From contig NJBM01000004.1 of NCBI GenBank assembly GCA_005223045.1, positions 248,001 through 312,000 of the forward strand: a DNA stretch of 64,000 nt. The letters run 5' to 3'. Source of the stretch: Planctomycetes bacterium B3_Pla (GTDB lineage: Bacteria; Planctomycetota; Phycisphaerae; Sedimentisphaerales; Anaerobacaceae). Shown in pieces: positions 42,854 through 51,601 of this stretch. How positions within the stretch are numbered: the stretch's first letter is position 1; every line of letters starts with the position of its first letter. A program made the translations under genes and the position numbers. The notes below the pieces were generated by a model, which saw only the letters and a list, made by a program, of their open reading frames with translations, was not told the origin of the DNA and made no database searches.

Positions 42854-44296
42854 GTGAAAAAGCATAAGAAAATCAAGGGTCGTAAAAGAAAAACATCTGC
42901 ACGTTCGCACAAGCCCACCCCAGTTACGCCCAGAAGAATCCCGTGGACGTTGATCATCGGGCTGATCATGTGTGCCATCATTGCCGGCGTCCTCGTGCAA
43001 TGGCTCTTTTCTGCCGCAAGCGACAGGCCTCAAGAAACAGAGCGGTCTTCCAGCTCGGCCAAACCGCAGGCGGCTCCCATCGAATTGACTCCGGAGGAAG
43101 AAACCGCTGCGTTAAAGAAAGAGGAGATGCAGCTAACTCAGCAACTATTGAGAGACTTTCCCGGAAACGATGTGATACTGGCCTTTGTCGGCAGTGTTTA
43201 CAGACAGCACGGTAACAATACCGAGGCCGTCAAATTACTGAACAAAGCACTGGAACTGAATCCGAATCGGCCCGATGTGTATAATGCCCTGGGTTCGATT
43301 GCCTTTGCCAAAGGATCGTATGAGGAGGCAATTACCTACTTGAACAGGGCCTTGAAGATCGATACAAGGCAACCAGGACTGCGCAGCTCTATCGCCTTTT
43401 CGCTGATGGCGCTTGGCAGATATACGGAAGCTATAGAACAACTCGACAACAATGTTCAAATCTTCCCTAAATCAGTCTACAGCCATTTCCTGCTCGGCCA
43501 GGCATGTTTACAGCAAAAGGACTATGATAACGCCAGAGAACATTACCTGACAGCTATAGAACTCGATCAGAACTATGTGAACGCCTACTATGGGCTATTT
43601 ACGGCTTATTCTCGTTTAGAGCGGCAGGATAAAGCCCGCGAGTATATGGCTGCTTTCAGGAGACTAAAGGCCGAGGAAATTGAGGCCTCGAAGGCTCGCG
43701 ACAAGCTCTACGATGACTTGGTCTTGATGCGGCAAACAATCGCTGAAAATCAAATTTTTGCAGCAAGGATTTACCAGGCCGGGGGTCGGTCCGACAAAAC
43801 AGAAGAACTTCTGCAAAAGGCTGCAATACTTAATCCCAAAAACATAATATGCCTTAAGGAATTGGCCGGTTTATATTCCACGACGAACCGTCCAACTGAA
43901 GCTCTGAAGATGTACAAGAGAATCAGTGAAAGCGAACCTCAGAATCCTGCGTGCTTCTTCAACGTAGGTGTAATCTCAGCTATGCTAAAGAGATTCGATG
44001 ACGCCGAAGAGGCGCTTCGCAAAGTAATTAAGCTGGCGCCGGAAGACTCCAGGGGGTATCGCGAGCTTGCCTGGCTATATCTAAACACAAAAAAGTCTCA
44101 TAGCCAAGCCCGGAAACTTGCCGAGAAAGCCGTCAAGCTCGAGAAAACGGCCGTCAACTACTACTTGCTGGCGTGCGCTTGCGACATGAACGGTGACAGA
44201 ACGAATGCTTTGGAAGCAGCCGAACAGGCAATACAGTTGGACCCCGGTAATGTGGAATACAAACAGATCTATCAACGTATTAAAAACAGGAAATAG
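42854..44296 (+). CDS. membrane-anchored TPR protein, copy 1
   Basis: 480 residues from GTG 42854 (a TTG at 42851 is equally possible; AAAGG lies upstream). The N-terminus is very basic (KKHKKIKGRKRKTSARSHK), then one membrane helix (IPWTLIIGLIMCAIIAGVLVQ), an acidic linker and about nine TPR units (NTEAVKLLNKALELNPNRPD; YEEAITYLNRALKIDTRQPG; YDNAREHYLTAIELDQNYVN). The repeats lie in the periplasm if the basic end is cytosolic. The next gene starts 1 bp after the stop, so both are cotranslated and may form a complex. Paralogue of the gene at 46176. Confidence 0.85.
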   Translation: MKKHKKIKGRKRKTSARSHKPTPVTPRRIPWTLIIGLIMCAIIAGVLVQWLFSAASDRPQETERSSSSAKPQAAPIELTPEEETAALKKEEMQLTQQLLRDFPGNDVILAFVGSVYRQHGNNTEAVKLLNKALELNPNRPDVYNALGSIAFAKGSYEEAITYLNRALKIDTRQPGLRSSIAFSLMALGRYTEAIEQLDNNVQIFPKSVYSHFLLGQACLQQKDYDNAREHYLTAIELDQNYVNAYYGLFTAYSRLERQDKAREYMAAFRRLKAEEIEASKARDKLYDDLVLMRQTIAENQIFAARIYQAGGRSDKTEELLQKAAILNPKNIICLKELAGLYSTTNRPTEALKMYKRISESEPQNPACFFNVGVISAMLKRFDDAEEALRKVIKLAPEDSRGYRELAWLYLNTKKSHSQARKLAEKAVKLEKTAVNYYLLACACDMNGDRTNALEAAEQAIQLDPGNVEYKQIYQRIKNRK

Positions 44297-44297
44297 G

Positions 44298-45989
44298 ATG
44301 GCTGAGTTCTCGCGTGCTCAAGAAGGCCGGCGTCGGGTTAAACAGAGATCTTCGCTGCTGCTCTTCTTCTTGTGTGTCGTTTCCCAAGCATGTGCAGCAA
44401 GTCCGATCGTGCTTCGTGATGTTACCGGGAAGACAGGAATTACATTCAGGCATACGGACGGCAGCAGCGGGCAACGCTACATAATGGAGACGGTCAGTGC
44501 GGGATTGGCGCTCTTTGATTATGACAACGACGGCGATATCGACATCTATTTTCTCAACGGGGCGCCGCTAAAAGGCAGCAAGTTCAAGACGCCGCCAATG
44601 AATACCCTTTACCGCAACGATGGTGGATGGAAATTTACCGACGTTACAAAAGAGGCCGGTGCGGGTGATAGGGAGTATGGTTTGGGCGTTGCTGTTGGCG
44701 ATTACGATAACGATGGCGATATGGACATCTACGCGAATAACTACGGCCCGAACATTTTGTACCGTAACAATGGTGACGGCACTTTCACGGATGTCACAAA
44801 GCAGGCGGGCGTGGCCAACGGTTCCAAAGTCGGCGCGGGGGCTTGTTTCTTAGACGCGGACAAAGACGGAGACCTGGATCTTTACGTTTCAAATTACCTG
44901 GATTTCTCCTATGACAAGCATGTCCCCATCATGCAGAGGGGATTTCCCGTTTATGCAACGCCGCGTTACTTTTCGCCCTTACCCGATAATCTGTATCGCA
45001 ACAATGGGAACGGCACGTTCACAGATATTTCTAAAGACTCCGGCGTGGGACAGCACGCCGGATGGGGGATGGGAGTTGTGTGCGCGGATTACGATAGCGA
45101 CGGCGATACTGACGTCTTTATCGGCAACGACGTAGCAGAGAACTTTCTATTTCGAAATGACGGGACTGGAAGATTTGAAGAAGTAGGGCTCCCGGCGGGT
45201 TGTGCTTATGACCTCCATGGCGACCAGCAGGGGAGTATGGGGGTGGAATGCGGCGATTATGATAATGACGGATTACTCGACTTCTACGTGACCACTTACG
45301 AGCTTCAGTTGGCGACGTTATACAGGAACCTTGGTGACGGTCTGTTCGAAGATGTAACGATGCTCACCGGTGCCGGAGCAGGAACGCTGCCTCATGTAAC
45401 CTGGGGCAACAGCTTTACGGATTTCGATAACGATGGTGACCGTGACATCTTCGTCGCATGCGGCCATCTACAGGATAACGTCGGGCTATACGACGATACG
45501 AAAACCTATTTGGCACGCAATATATTGCTTATGAGCACCGGCGATGGCAAGTTCGTCGATATTTCAGACAAAGCCGGTGACGGCATGAACGTAAGATTAA
45601 GCAGCCGAGGCGCAGGCTTCGACGACCTCGATAACGATGGTGATGTGGACGTGGTGATACTAAACTCCCGGAGGGAACCTACTATTCTGCGAAACGATTC
45701 GTCTTCCAAAGGGCATTGGCTGCAAGTTCGCTTGCAGGGCGTTAAGACCAATCGGGACGGGATAGGAGCGCATGTCAGGGTAGTGGCCGGGGACTTGACT
45801 CTGATAGATGAAGTTCATAGCGGTCGTGGATACCAAAGCCATTACGGCATGCGCCTTCACTTCGGGTTGGGACACCGTAAGAAAGTGGATCGTATCGAAG
45901 TGCGATGGATCGGAGGTCCAGTTGATGTTTTTGAGAACATTGCAGTTGACAGGATATTGACAATCACCGAAGGAACCGGCCCCGAGTAA
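44298..45989 (+). CDS. exported CRTAC1-like FG-GAP/ASPIC-UnbV protein, copy 1
   Basis: 563 residues from ATG 44298; the frame is open further upstream inside the TPR gene, but this ATG follows the TPR stop directly with AGGAAATAGG before it. Signal peptide SLLLFFLCVVSQACA. The mature part starts IVLRDVTGKTGITFRHTDGS and GLALFDYDNDGDIDIYFLNG, then repeated calcium loops (DYDNDGDMDIYANN, DADKDGDLDLYVSN, DYDSDGDTDVFIGN, DFDNDGDRDIFVAC, DLDNDGDVDVVILN). The ASPIC/UnbV domain lies near the end (HWLQVRLQGVKTN; LTLIDEVHSGRGYQSHYGM). A secreted beta-propeller of unknown ligand; probable partner of the TPR protein. Confidence 0.88.
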   Translation: MAEFSRAQEGRRRVKQRSSLLLFFLCVVSQACAASPIVLRDVTGKTGITFRHTDGSSGQRYIMETVSAGLALFDYDNDGDIDIYFLNGAPLKGSKFKTPPMNTLYRNDGGWKFTDVTKEAGAGDREYGLGVAVGDYDNDGDMDIYANNYGPNILYRNNGDGTFTDVTKQAGVANGSKVGAGACFLDADKDGDLDLYVSNYLDFSYDKHVPIMQRGFPVYATPRYFSPLPDNLYRNNGNGTFTDISKDSGVGQHAGWGMGVVCADYDSDGDTDVFIGNDVAENFLFRNDGTGRFEEVGLPAGCAYDLHGDQQGSMGVECGDYDNDGLLDFYVTTYELQLATLYRNLGDGLFEDVTMLTGAGAGTLPHVTWGNSFTDFDNDGDRDIFVACGHLQDNVGLYDDTKTYLARNILLMSTGDGKFVDISDKAGDGMNVRLSSRGAGFDDLDNDGDVDVVILNSRREPTILRNDSSSKGHWLQVRLQGVKTNRDGIGAHVRVVAGDLTLIDEVHSGRGYQSHYGMRLHFGLGHRKKVDRIEVRWIGGPVDVFENIAVDRILTITEGTGPE

Positions 45990-46078
45990 CGGCGAGTGCC
46001 CCACGGCTCCGCCTAGTGGGCGGACCGGAGAACTGAACGCAATCACCGGCAGAATCTTTAGCGTTGGCCGGGCGCATG

Positions 46079-46107
46079 TTGCTGAAAAGTGGCTTTTCTG
46101 GTATAGT
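46079..46107 (+). promoter_or_regulatory. candidate promoter of duplicated unit 2
   Basis: TTGCTG-17 bp-TATAGT at the exact position equivalent to unit 1. Conservation between copies is the main support; the -35 element is weak. Confidence 0.45.
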
Positions 46108-46175
46108 TAAGGAAGCAGGTTGCTACGGTGTATTTCCTGCGACAGTTCCGAAAGCTCCGGCAAAGGTAGTTTTTG

Positions 46176-47621
46176 GTGAAAAAGCATAAGAAAATCAAGG
46201 GCCGCAAAAGAAAAACGTCTGCACGTTCGCACAAGCCCGCCCCAGCTACGTCCAGAAGTATCCCGTGGGCGTTGATCTTCAGCGTGATCGTGTGCGCCAT
46301 TGTTGCCGGCGTCGTTTTGAGGTGGTTCTTTTCCACCGCAAGCGACGGACCTCAAGAAGCAGGGCAGTCTTCCGGCTCGATCAAGCCGCAGGCGCCTACT
46401 GCCGAATTGACCCCGGAAGAAGAAACTGCTGCACTAAAAAAAGAAGAGATGGAGCTTGCCCGGCACGTAATGAACGAATTTCCCCAGAGCGGCGGTTCCT
46501 ACATGCTGATGGGGGATTTATGCGCCAGGCACGGCAATTCGACCGATGCGGTGACGTTCTGGCAGAAAAGCCTCGAAATAGATCCTAAGAACTTCGACGC
46601 CTGCCGAAACATAGGTCGCATCGCCTTGGAGAAGGAGCAATTCGATCAGGCGGTGCAGCTCCTGAGAAAAGCTCTGGAGATAAAGCCCAATACCGCGGAC
46701 CTGCGCAGTGATATCGCCAAAGCCCTTATGGACTCGGGCAGGTATGCCGAAGCCATTACGGAACTGCAAGACGAGATCAGGCTTTACCCGTCATCTTTCA
46801 CCGCTCGTTTTCAGCTCGCAGAAGCATATCGGCAGCAGAAGGAATATGATAAGGCCATAGAACACTACGAGCAGACGATAAAGCTCGAGCCTGAGCACAG
46901 CCACGCACATTACGGACTGGCCATGGTTTACACGAGGACGGGGCAGCGGGACAAAGCCCGTCAGTACCTGGCCGGCTTCAGGAAGCTCCGGGACAAAATC
47001 GATTCGGTCTATAGCACCCGGCAGTCGGGTTCCCCTGAATATCTGGCGTCGTTGCGAGCAAGCGTCGTCAAAACATGTCTCGATGCCGAGCGGCTCTATC
47101 GCGACAGCGGCAATATTGCAAAAGCCGAGGAACTCCTGAACAGGGCCTCCGGACTCGACCGGAACAATACTCGATGTCTGGAGCGGCTGGCTTCGTTGTA
47201 CTACAAGACCAATCGCGCCGCCAAAGCCCTTGAATGCTTCGAGAAGATTGCGCGGGTCGATCCGAACAATCATTTTTCCCATCTGAACATAGGGCGGGTT
47301 GCAACCCAATTGAGAATGTTCGAGAAGGCCGAGCGCGCCTTCCGGAAAACCATTGCTCTGGCCCCGAACGACCCGGCCGGATACCGCGAACTGGCGCGCT
47401 TCTATCTGCGAACCAACACAAATTTAGTGCGCGCCCACAGCCTCGCAAAAAGAGCACTAACCCTGAAAAAGAGCGCCGAGACTTACTTTCTCCTGGGCTG
47501 GGCCGCCGACGTCAACGGCGACCGGGCCAGCGCGTTGCAGGCCATGGAACAGGCGATGAAACTACAGCCGACGAACCAGAAGTACAGGCAGATATATGAG
47601 AGGATCAAGAATAAGAACTGA
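46176..47621 (+). CDS. membrane-anchored TPR protein, copy 2
   Basis: 481 residues from GTG 46176 (TTG at 46173 possible). The basic N-terminus is nearly identical to copy 1 (KKHKKIKGRKRKTSARSHK), followed by a membrane helix (IPWALIFSVIVCAIVAGVVLR) and TPR units (STDAVTFWQKSLEIDPKNFD; YDKAIEHYEQTIKLEPEHSH; RASALQAMEQAMKLQPTNQK). The ligand-facing repeats have diverged strongly from copy 1 while the anchor is conserved, which suggests each copy serves a different partner. Its 3' end overlaps the next gene by 26 bp. Confidence 0.85.
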   Translation: MKKHKKIKGRKRKTSARSHKPAPATSRSIPWALIFSVIVCAIVAGVVLRWFFSTASDGPQEAGQSSGSIKPQAPTAELTPEEETAALKKEEMELARHVMNEFPQSGGSYMLMGDLCARHGNSTDAVTFWQKSLEIDPKNFDACRNIGRIALEKEQFDQAVQLLRKALEIKPNTADLRSDIAKALMDSGRYAEAITELQDEIRLYPSSFTARFQLAEAYRQQKEYDKAIEHYEQTIKLEPEHSHAHYGLAMVYTRTGQRDKARQYLAGFRKLRDKIDSVYSTRQSGSPEYLASLRASVVKTCLDAERLYRDSGNIAKAEELLNRASGLDRNNTRCLERLASLYYKTNRAAKALECFEKIARVDPNNHFSHLNIGRVATQLRMFEKAERAFRKTIALAPNDPAGYRELARFYLRTNTNLVRAHSLAKRALTLKKSAETYFLLGWAADVNGDRASALQAMEQAMKLQPTNQKYRQIYERIKNKN

Positions 47622-49311
47622 CCGGCACGCCCTTACCTGTGTTTGGCAACGGATCCGCTGCGGGCGCCACTTCGTGCCGATGCTGGCGCTGGTAGTGGTC
47701 TTCTGCCGGACATGCCCCGGCGATTCCATAGTCTTTCGCGATGTTACCAGGGAGACGGGGATAACTTTCAGGCACACCGACGGCAGCAGCGGCAAGCGGT
47801 ATATAATGGAGACGGTCGCCGGGGGCCTTGCACTTTTCGACTATGATAATGACGGCGACGTTGACATATATTTTCTAAACGGCGCGCCGCTGAAAGGCGC
47901 CAAATTCGATGTCCCGCCGAAGAACGCGCTTTATCGCAACGAAGGCAATTGGAAGTTCACCGACGTCACTGATCGGGCGCGGGTAGGTGATACGGGGTAC
48001 GGATTGGGCGTCGCGGCGGGCGATTATGATAATGACGGCGACCTGGATGTTTATGTCAACAACCACGGCCCGAATGTGCTGTATCGCAACAATGGCGATG
48101 GCACATTCGCCGATGTCACCGAAAAGGCGGGTGTTGTCAACGGCTCTCACACCGGAGCCGGTGCGTGCTTTCTCGACATGGACAAAGACGGAGACCTGGA
48201 CCTGTATGTCTCAAGCTATTTTGATTTCTCATACGAGAAACACAAGACCGGCGTGGCGGACGGCTTTCCCGTTTACATTGGCCCGGCTTCTTTTCCCGCG
48301 GCGCCGGATGTGCTGTATCGCAACAATGGCGACGGCACGTTTACCGACGTCAGTAAGAGTTCGAGCGTGGCCGAGCACGTAAGCTGGGGCATGGGAATGG
48401 TCTGCGGCGACTATGACAATGACGGTGACACGGATATATATGTGGCCAATGACGGCGCCGGAAATTTTCTTTTCAAGAACGACGGCACCGGAAAATTCGA
48501 GGAAGTGGGCCTGATAACAGGCGTTGCTTACGATATCCACGGCGACGGACAGGGAAGCATGGGGGTCGATTTCGGCGATTACGACAACGATGGGTTGCCG
48601 GATTTCTACGTGACTTCTTACCAGGGGCAATTGGCTACGATGTACAAGAATCTGGGCGACGATGCGTTCGATGATGTGACACGATTGACCGGCGCCGGAG
48701 AAGGGACGGTATTAAACGTGACGTGGGGAACCGGTTTAGCGGACTTCGACAATGACGGTGACCGTGACATCTTTGTGGCGTGCGGACACCTGTTGGACAA
48801 CATCGAGCTTTTCGACGACAGGTCCACCTATTTTGAGACAAACGTGCTACTGATGAACAACGGCGACGGCAAGTTTGTTGATGCTTCAAAGCAAAGCGGC
48901 GACGGAATGAAGGTAAAGCTCAGCAGTCGAGGAGCAGCCTTTGACGATCTCGACAACGACGGTGATATCGACGTTGTAGTTCTCAATTCCCGTCGAGAGC
49001 CAACCATATTGAGAAACGATTCGCCTTCCAAAGGGCATTGGCTGCAAGTCCGCTTGCGGGGCGTCAAGACCAACCGCAGCGGAATAGGGGCGCAGGTCAA
49101 GGTAGTGGCAGGGGACTTGACTCTGATAGATGAAGTTCATAGCGGTCGTGGATATCAAAGCCATTACGGCACGCGCCTTCACTTCGGGTTGGGGGCCCGT
49201 GAGAAAGTGGACCGCATCGAAGTGCGATGGATCGGCGGTCCAGTTGACGTTTTTAAGAATATTGCAGTTAATCGGATATTAACAATCACCGAAGGAACCG
49301 ACCCCGGGTAA
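47596..49311 (+). CDS. exported CRTAC1-like FG-GAP/ASPIC-UnbV protein, copy 2
   Basis: 571 residues from ATG 47596, overlapping the TPR gene. Signal-peptide-like MLALVVVFCRTCPGDS after a basic stretch; an ATG at 47680 could also start a shorter form. The mature protein is very close to copy 1: IVFRDVTRETGITFRHTDGS, DYDNDGDVDIYFLN, DYDNDGDLDVYVNN, DMDKDGDLDLYVSS, DYDNDGDTDIYVAN, DFDNDGDRDIFVAC, and the ASPIC/UnbV end LTLIDEVHSGRGYQSHYGT. Calcium-binding FG-GAP propeller, exported, ligand unknown. Translational overlap with its TPR partner is retained although the exact junction differs from copy 1. Confidence 0.88.
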   Translation: MRGSRIRTDRHALTCVWQRIRCGRHFVPMLALVVVFCRTCPGDSIVFRDVTRETGITFRHTDGSSGKRYIMETVAGGLALFDYDNDGDVDIYFLNGAPLKGAKFDVPPKNALYRNEGNWKFTDVTDRARVGDTGYGLGVAAGDYDNDGDLDVYVNNHGPNVLYRNNGDGTFADVTEKAGVVNGSHTGAGACFLDMDKDGDLDLYVSSYFDFSYEKHKTGVADGFPVYIGPASFPAAPDVLYRNNGDGTFTDVSKSSSVAEHVSWGMGMVCGDYDNDGDTDIYVANDGAGNFLFKNDGTGKFEEVGLITGVAYDIHGDGQGSMGVDFGDYDNDGLPDFYVTSYQGQLATMYKNLGDDAFDDVTRLTGAGEGTVLNVTWGTGLADFDNDGDRDIFVACGHLLDNIELFDDRSTYFETNVLLMNNGDGKFVDASKQSGDGMKVKLSSRGAAFDDLDNDGDIDVVVLNSRREPTILRNDSPSKGHWLQVRLRGVKTNRSGIGAQVKVVAGDLTLIDEVHSGRGYQSHYGTRLHFGLGAREKVDRIEVRWIGGPVDVFKNIAVNRILTITEGTDPG

Positions 49312-49356
49312 CGGCGAGTGCCTACACGGCTTCGCCTGGCGGAAGAAAGGCAGATG

Positions 49357-50376
49357 ATGAGTCCCACTGATCGATACTATGCAGCGGCGTGTCAGCTTGA
49401 CATGCCCAATCCGACGAAACGCGATGAGATTGCCGGCCGGGTCGAGCGAATGTTGGAGATGATCGACCATGCGGTAGTAGGCTACGAACCGTTTTTCGAC
49501 GTGCGGCTCGTGGTGTTTCCTGAGTATGCACACGCGGCGCCAATCTATCCCACAGTGGAGGAGTTGCTCGATCGCCTGGCCGTGCCGATCCCGAACGAAC
49601 ACACCCAACGCTATCAGGAAAAGGCGAAGCAATTAGGCATCTACATCCAGACCGGCACATTCATGGAGGCCGATCCCCACCGACCCGGTCACGTGTTTAA
49701 TACGACCTGCTTGGTAGGTCCGGAGGGCATCTTATCCAGGTACCGCAAGGTGCACACGTGGACACCCTGGGAATTGCACACCAGTCCGCACGATCTGGCG
49801 GATTACGATAAGCCGCTGTTTCCCGTGGCAGACACAGAGATCGGCAAGATCGGCACGGCCATCTGCTACGACTGGCTTTTCCCGGAGGCAATTAGACAAC
49901 TGAGTCTTGGCGGGGCTGAGCTGCTCGTACGGGTCTCGGCATATATGGATCCGTGGGGAACGGCCCAACCCATGGATTGGTGGACGATGGTCAACCGGGT
50001 GCGAGCGCTGGAGAACATGGCTTACGTGGTCGCAGCAAATCAGGCGGCCAGCCTAAAAAACTATCCGCCGTTTAGCTGGCCCGGGGGCAGCATGATAGTC
50101 GATTATGACGGCCGGATTCTTGCCCAGGCTGAGCAGGGGGCCGGGGAAAAAATCGTTGTCGGCCCGATTGATATGGCCGCCCTGCGCGCCGAACGGCAAC
50201 GTCGCCGCGGACATCACATGCCGGCCCACCTGAGGACCGAGGCCTATCCCGCATACCGGCAGTCGATCTACCCGGCCGGCAGGGCAAGCGACGGCCCGAT
50301 TACCGCCGAGAAGAACGAGGCTTCGCATCGACAGGCGCGTGAGGCATTGAGACGCATATCACGCGGCCGGCCCTGA
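49357..50376 (+). CDS. carbon-nitrogen hydrolase (nitrilase/amidase family)
   Basis: 339 residues from ATG 49357, with GAAAGG upstream (ATG 49354 also possible). The Glu-Lys-Cys catalytic triad is visible: E in LVVFPEYAHAAP, K in SRYRKVHTWTPWE, C in GTAICYDWLFPEAIR. The family hydrolyses amides or nitriles to acids and ammonia in the cytosol; substrate unknown. It lies just after the duplicated block, and its 3' end overlaps the convergent binding-protein gene by 77 bp. Confidence 0.88.
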   Translation: MSPTDRYYAAACQLDMPNPTKRDEIAGRVERMLEMIDHAVVGYEPFFDVRLVVFPEYAHAAPIYPTVEELLDRLAVPIPNEHTQRYQEKAKQLGIYIQTGTFMEADPHRPGHVFNTTCLVGPEGILSRYRKVHTWTPWELHTSPHDLADYDKPLFPVADTEIGKIGTAICYDWLFPEAIRQLSLGGAELLVRVSAYMDPWGTAQPMDWWTMVNRVRALENMAYVVAANQAASLKNYPPFSWPGGSMIVDYDGRILAQAEQGAGEKIVVGPIDMAALRAERQRRRGHHMPAHLRTEAYPAYRQSIYPAGRASDGPITAEKNEASHRQAREALRRISRGRP

Positions 50377-51544
50377 CTGTGCCGAGACCGACGGGGCGGG
50401 AATTGCTTCCGAGCGAGTCCCATCGAATACGGCCTGTTATCCCCTGCCAGGGAGACAGTTCCCTCACTGCGTCGCATATACGCGGGCGATTGAGCCTTGC
50501 TTTGCGTATCGCGGCAACGAGAAGGTTGACAGCATCGTAAGTGTGTGCCGCAAGGTAGTCCGGACATCTTCCAAGGCGTTCGGTGAATTCTTCTTCAAAA
50601 TCCCGCGAACGTTTGTCGGGACGATAAAGCAATGGGAAGACAACTCCTTCGGCTGCGCGCCCGGCCTCTTCCAGGAATCGCCGGCTGCCCGCACATGGCC
50701 CGGCGAAGATGGAGCCCTTGAAATCTTTCTTGCGGACAACGGAGATCAACTGCGCACTTTCCTGTGGGGGGGCAATCACAACCAGCGCATGTGCCTTCAT
50801 CTGGACAATCTTCTGCACGAGTTCGCCGTAGTCCTTTTGCCCGGGCTTAAACTCGAAGTGGCAACACGGAGCCAATTGCCGCTGGACGAGAGACTTTTTG
50901 AGTTCGGTTATGAAAAGGTGCGAATCGTGATCCACTGACGAGACAAGGAGAAATGGTTTTTCCCCGACGTGCGATTCAATCTCCCGGGCAAGAACCGGGG
51001 CCTGCAGGTGGTCTCCAGGCAGGCATGAAAACATCCACGGCACATTGACAAGGTTCACTGTCCTATCGGTGCTTCCGGGGCTAAGAAGAGTAAGACGAGC
51101 CTTGGCAACTACCTGCTCGGCCACGTGTGTTGACGGCCCGTCGATTCCGCCGATGATTGCCCAGACTTTGTGTGCGTAGGCCATGCGGACAACTTCTGCG
51201 GCGCCGGATTGCCACCGATTGCCTGACCAGCCCGCGACTAATCGAAACGGCAAACCATTGTACCCGCCTGCCTTGTTGGCTTGTTCAATTGCCAAACACG
51301 CCGCATGATACATGTCATCCCCTTCCGGACCGGAAGATTTGTCAGGGCCAAAATAGCCTATCAGCACCTCTTTGACATTGGCGGGAGGAAGATTCTGGCG
51401 ACCCGGTCCTGCGTAGTGAGTTTGCCGCGTTCTCGCGTCGAAAAAGACTTTGCGAGACGAATCTTTCTCAGAGTTCATCGCTCCGGAGGCTGTCGTTACG
51501 GATACAGCTAATAATATCAATGCTATTCTGAGCGTCATACGCAT
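50300..51544 (-). CDS. periplasmic binding protein, branched-chain amino-acid (LivJ) type
   Basis: 414 residues with a signal peptide (MTLRIALILLAVSVTTASGA). The type I periplasmic-binding fold is evident: VLIGYFGPDKSSGPEGDDM, AACLAIEQANKAGGYNGLPF, KVWAIIGGIDGPSTHVAEQV, TLLSPGSTDRTVNLVNVPWM, and the closing DYLAAHTYDAVNLLVAAIRK. It is paralogous to the next upstream gene. No permease or ATPase subunits are nearby, so it may act as a ligand sensor or partner for another uptake or signalling protein rather than a normal ABC importer. Last gene of the six-gene operon. Confidence 0.85.
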   Translation of the reverse strand: MRMTLRIALILLAVSVTTASGAMNSEKDSSRKVFFDARTRQTHYAGPGRQNLPPANVKEVLIGYFGPDKSSGPEGDDMYHAACLAIEQANKAGGYNGLPFRLVAGWSGNRWQSGAAEVVRMAYAHKVWAIIGGIDGPSTHVAEQVVAKARLTLLSPGSTDRTVNLVNVPWMFSCLPGDHLQAPVLAREIESHVGEKPFLLVSSVDHDSHLFITELKKSLVQRQLAPCCHFEFKPGQKDYGELVQKIVQMKAHALVVIAPPQESAQLISVVRKKDFKGSIFAGPCAGSRRFLEEAGRAAEGVVFPLLYRPDKRSRDFEEEFTERLGRCPDYLAAHTYDAVNLLVAAIRKARLNRPRICDAVRELSPWQGITGRIRWDSLGSNSRPVGLGTVRAGRVICVSMPHAPVDAKPRSSRR

Positions 51545-51601
51545 TTGAGTCCAATTTTCCTCCGGAAGATACGCAACCCTGTCGTTTGGGGAAATACAGC
51601 C

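Larger units (their letters stand above)
42711..46032 (+). repeat. tandem duplication, unit 1 (3322 bp)
   Basis: Unit 1 begins at CTGAACG (42711) and ends where the same sequence begins again (46033). Matching points all lie 3322 bp apart: unit starts, TPR gene starts (42851/46173) and CRTAC1 gene stops (45989/49311). The ~140 bp of upstream DNA is also recognisably duplicated, as is the 3' tail TAACGGCGAGTGCC. Confidence 0.85.
46033..49354 (+). repeat. tandem duplication, unit 2 (3322 bp)
   Basis: Second copy of the TPR/CRTAC1 unit, including about 140 bp of upstream DNA and the TAACGGCGAGTGCC tail after the last stop; the right boundary is uncertain because similarity fades after about 49340. 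Divergence is uneven: the 3' ~250 bp of the CRTAC1 gene is nearly identical to unit 1, while the TPR region differs widely. Confidence 0.8.
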
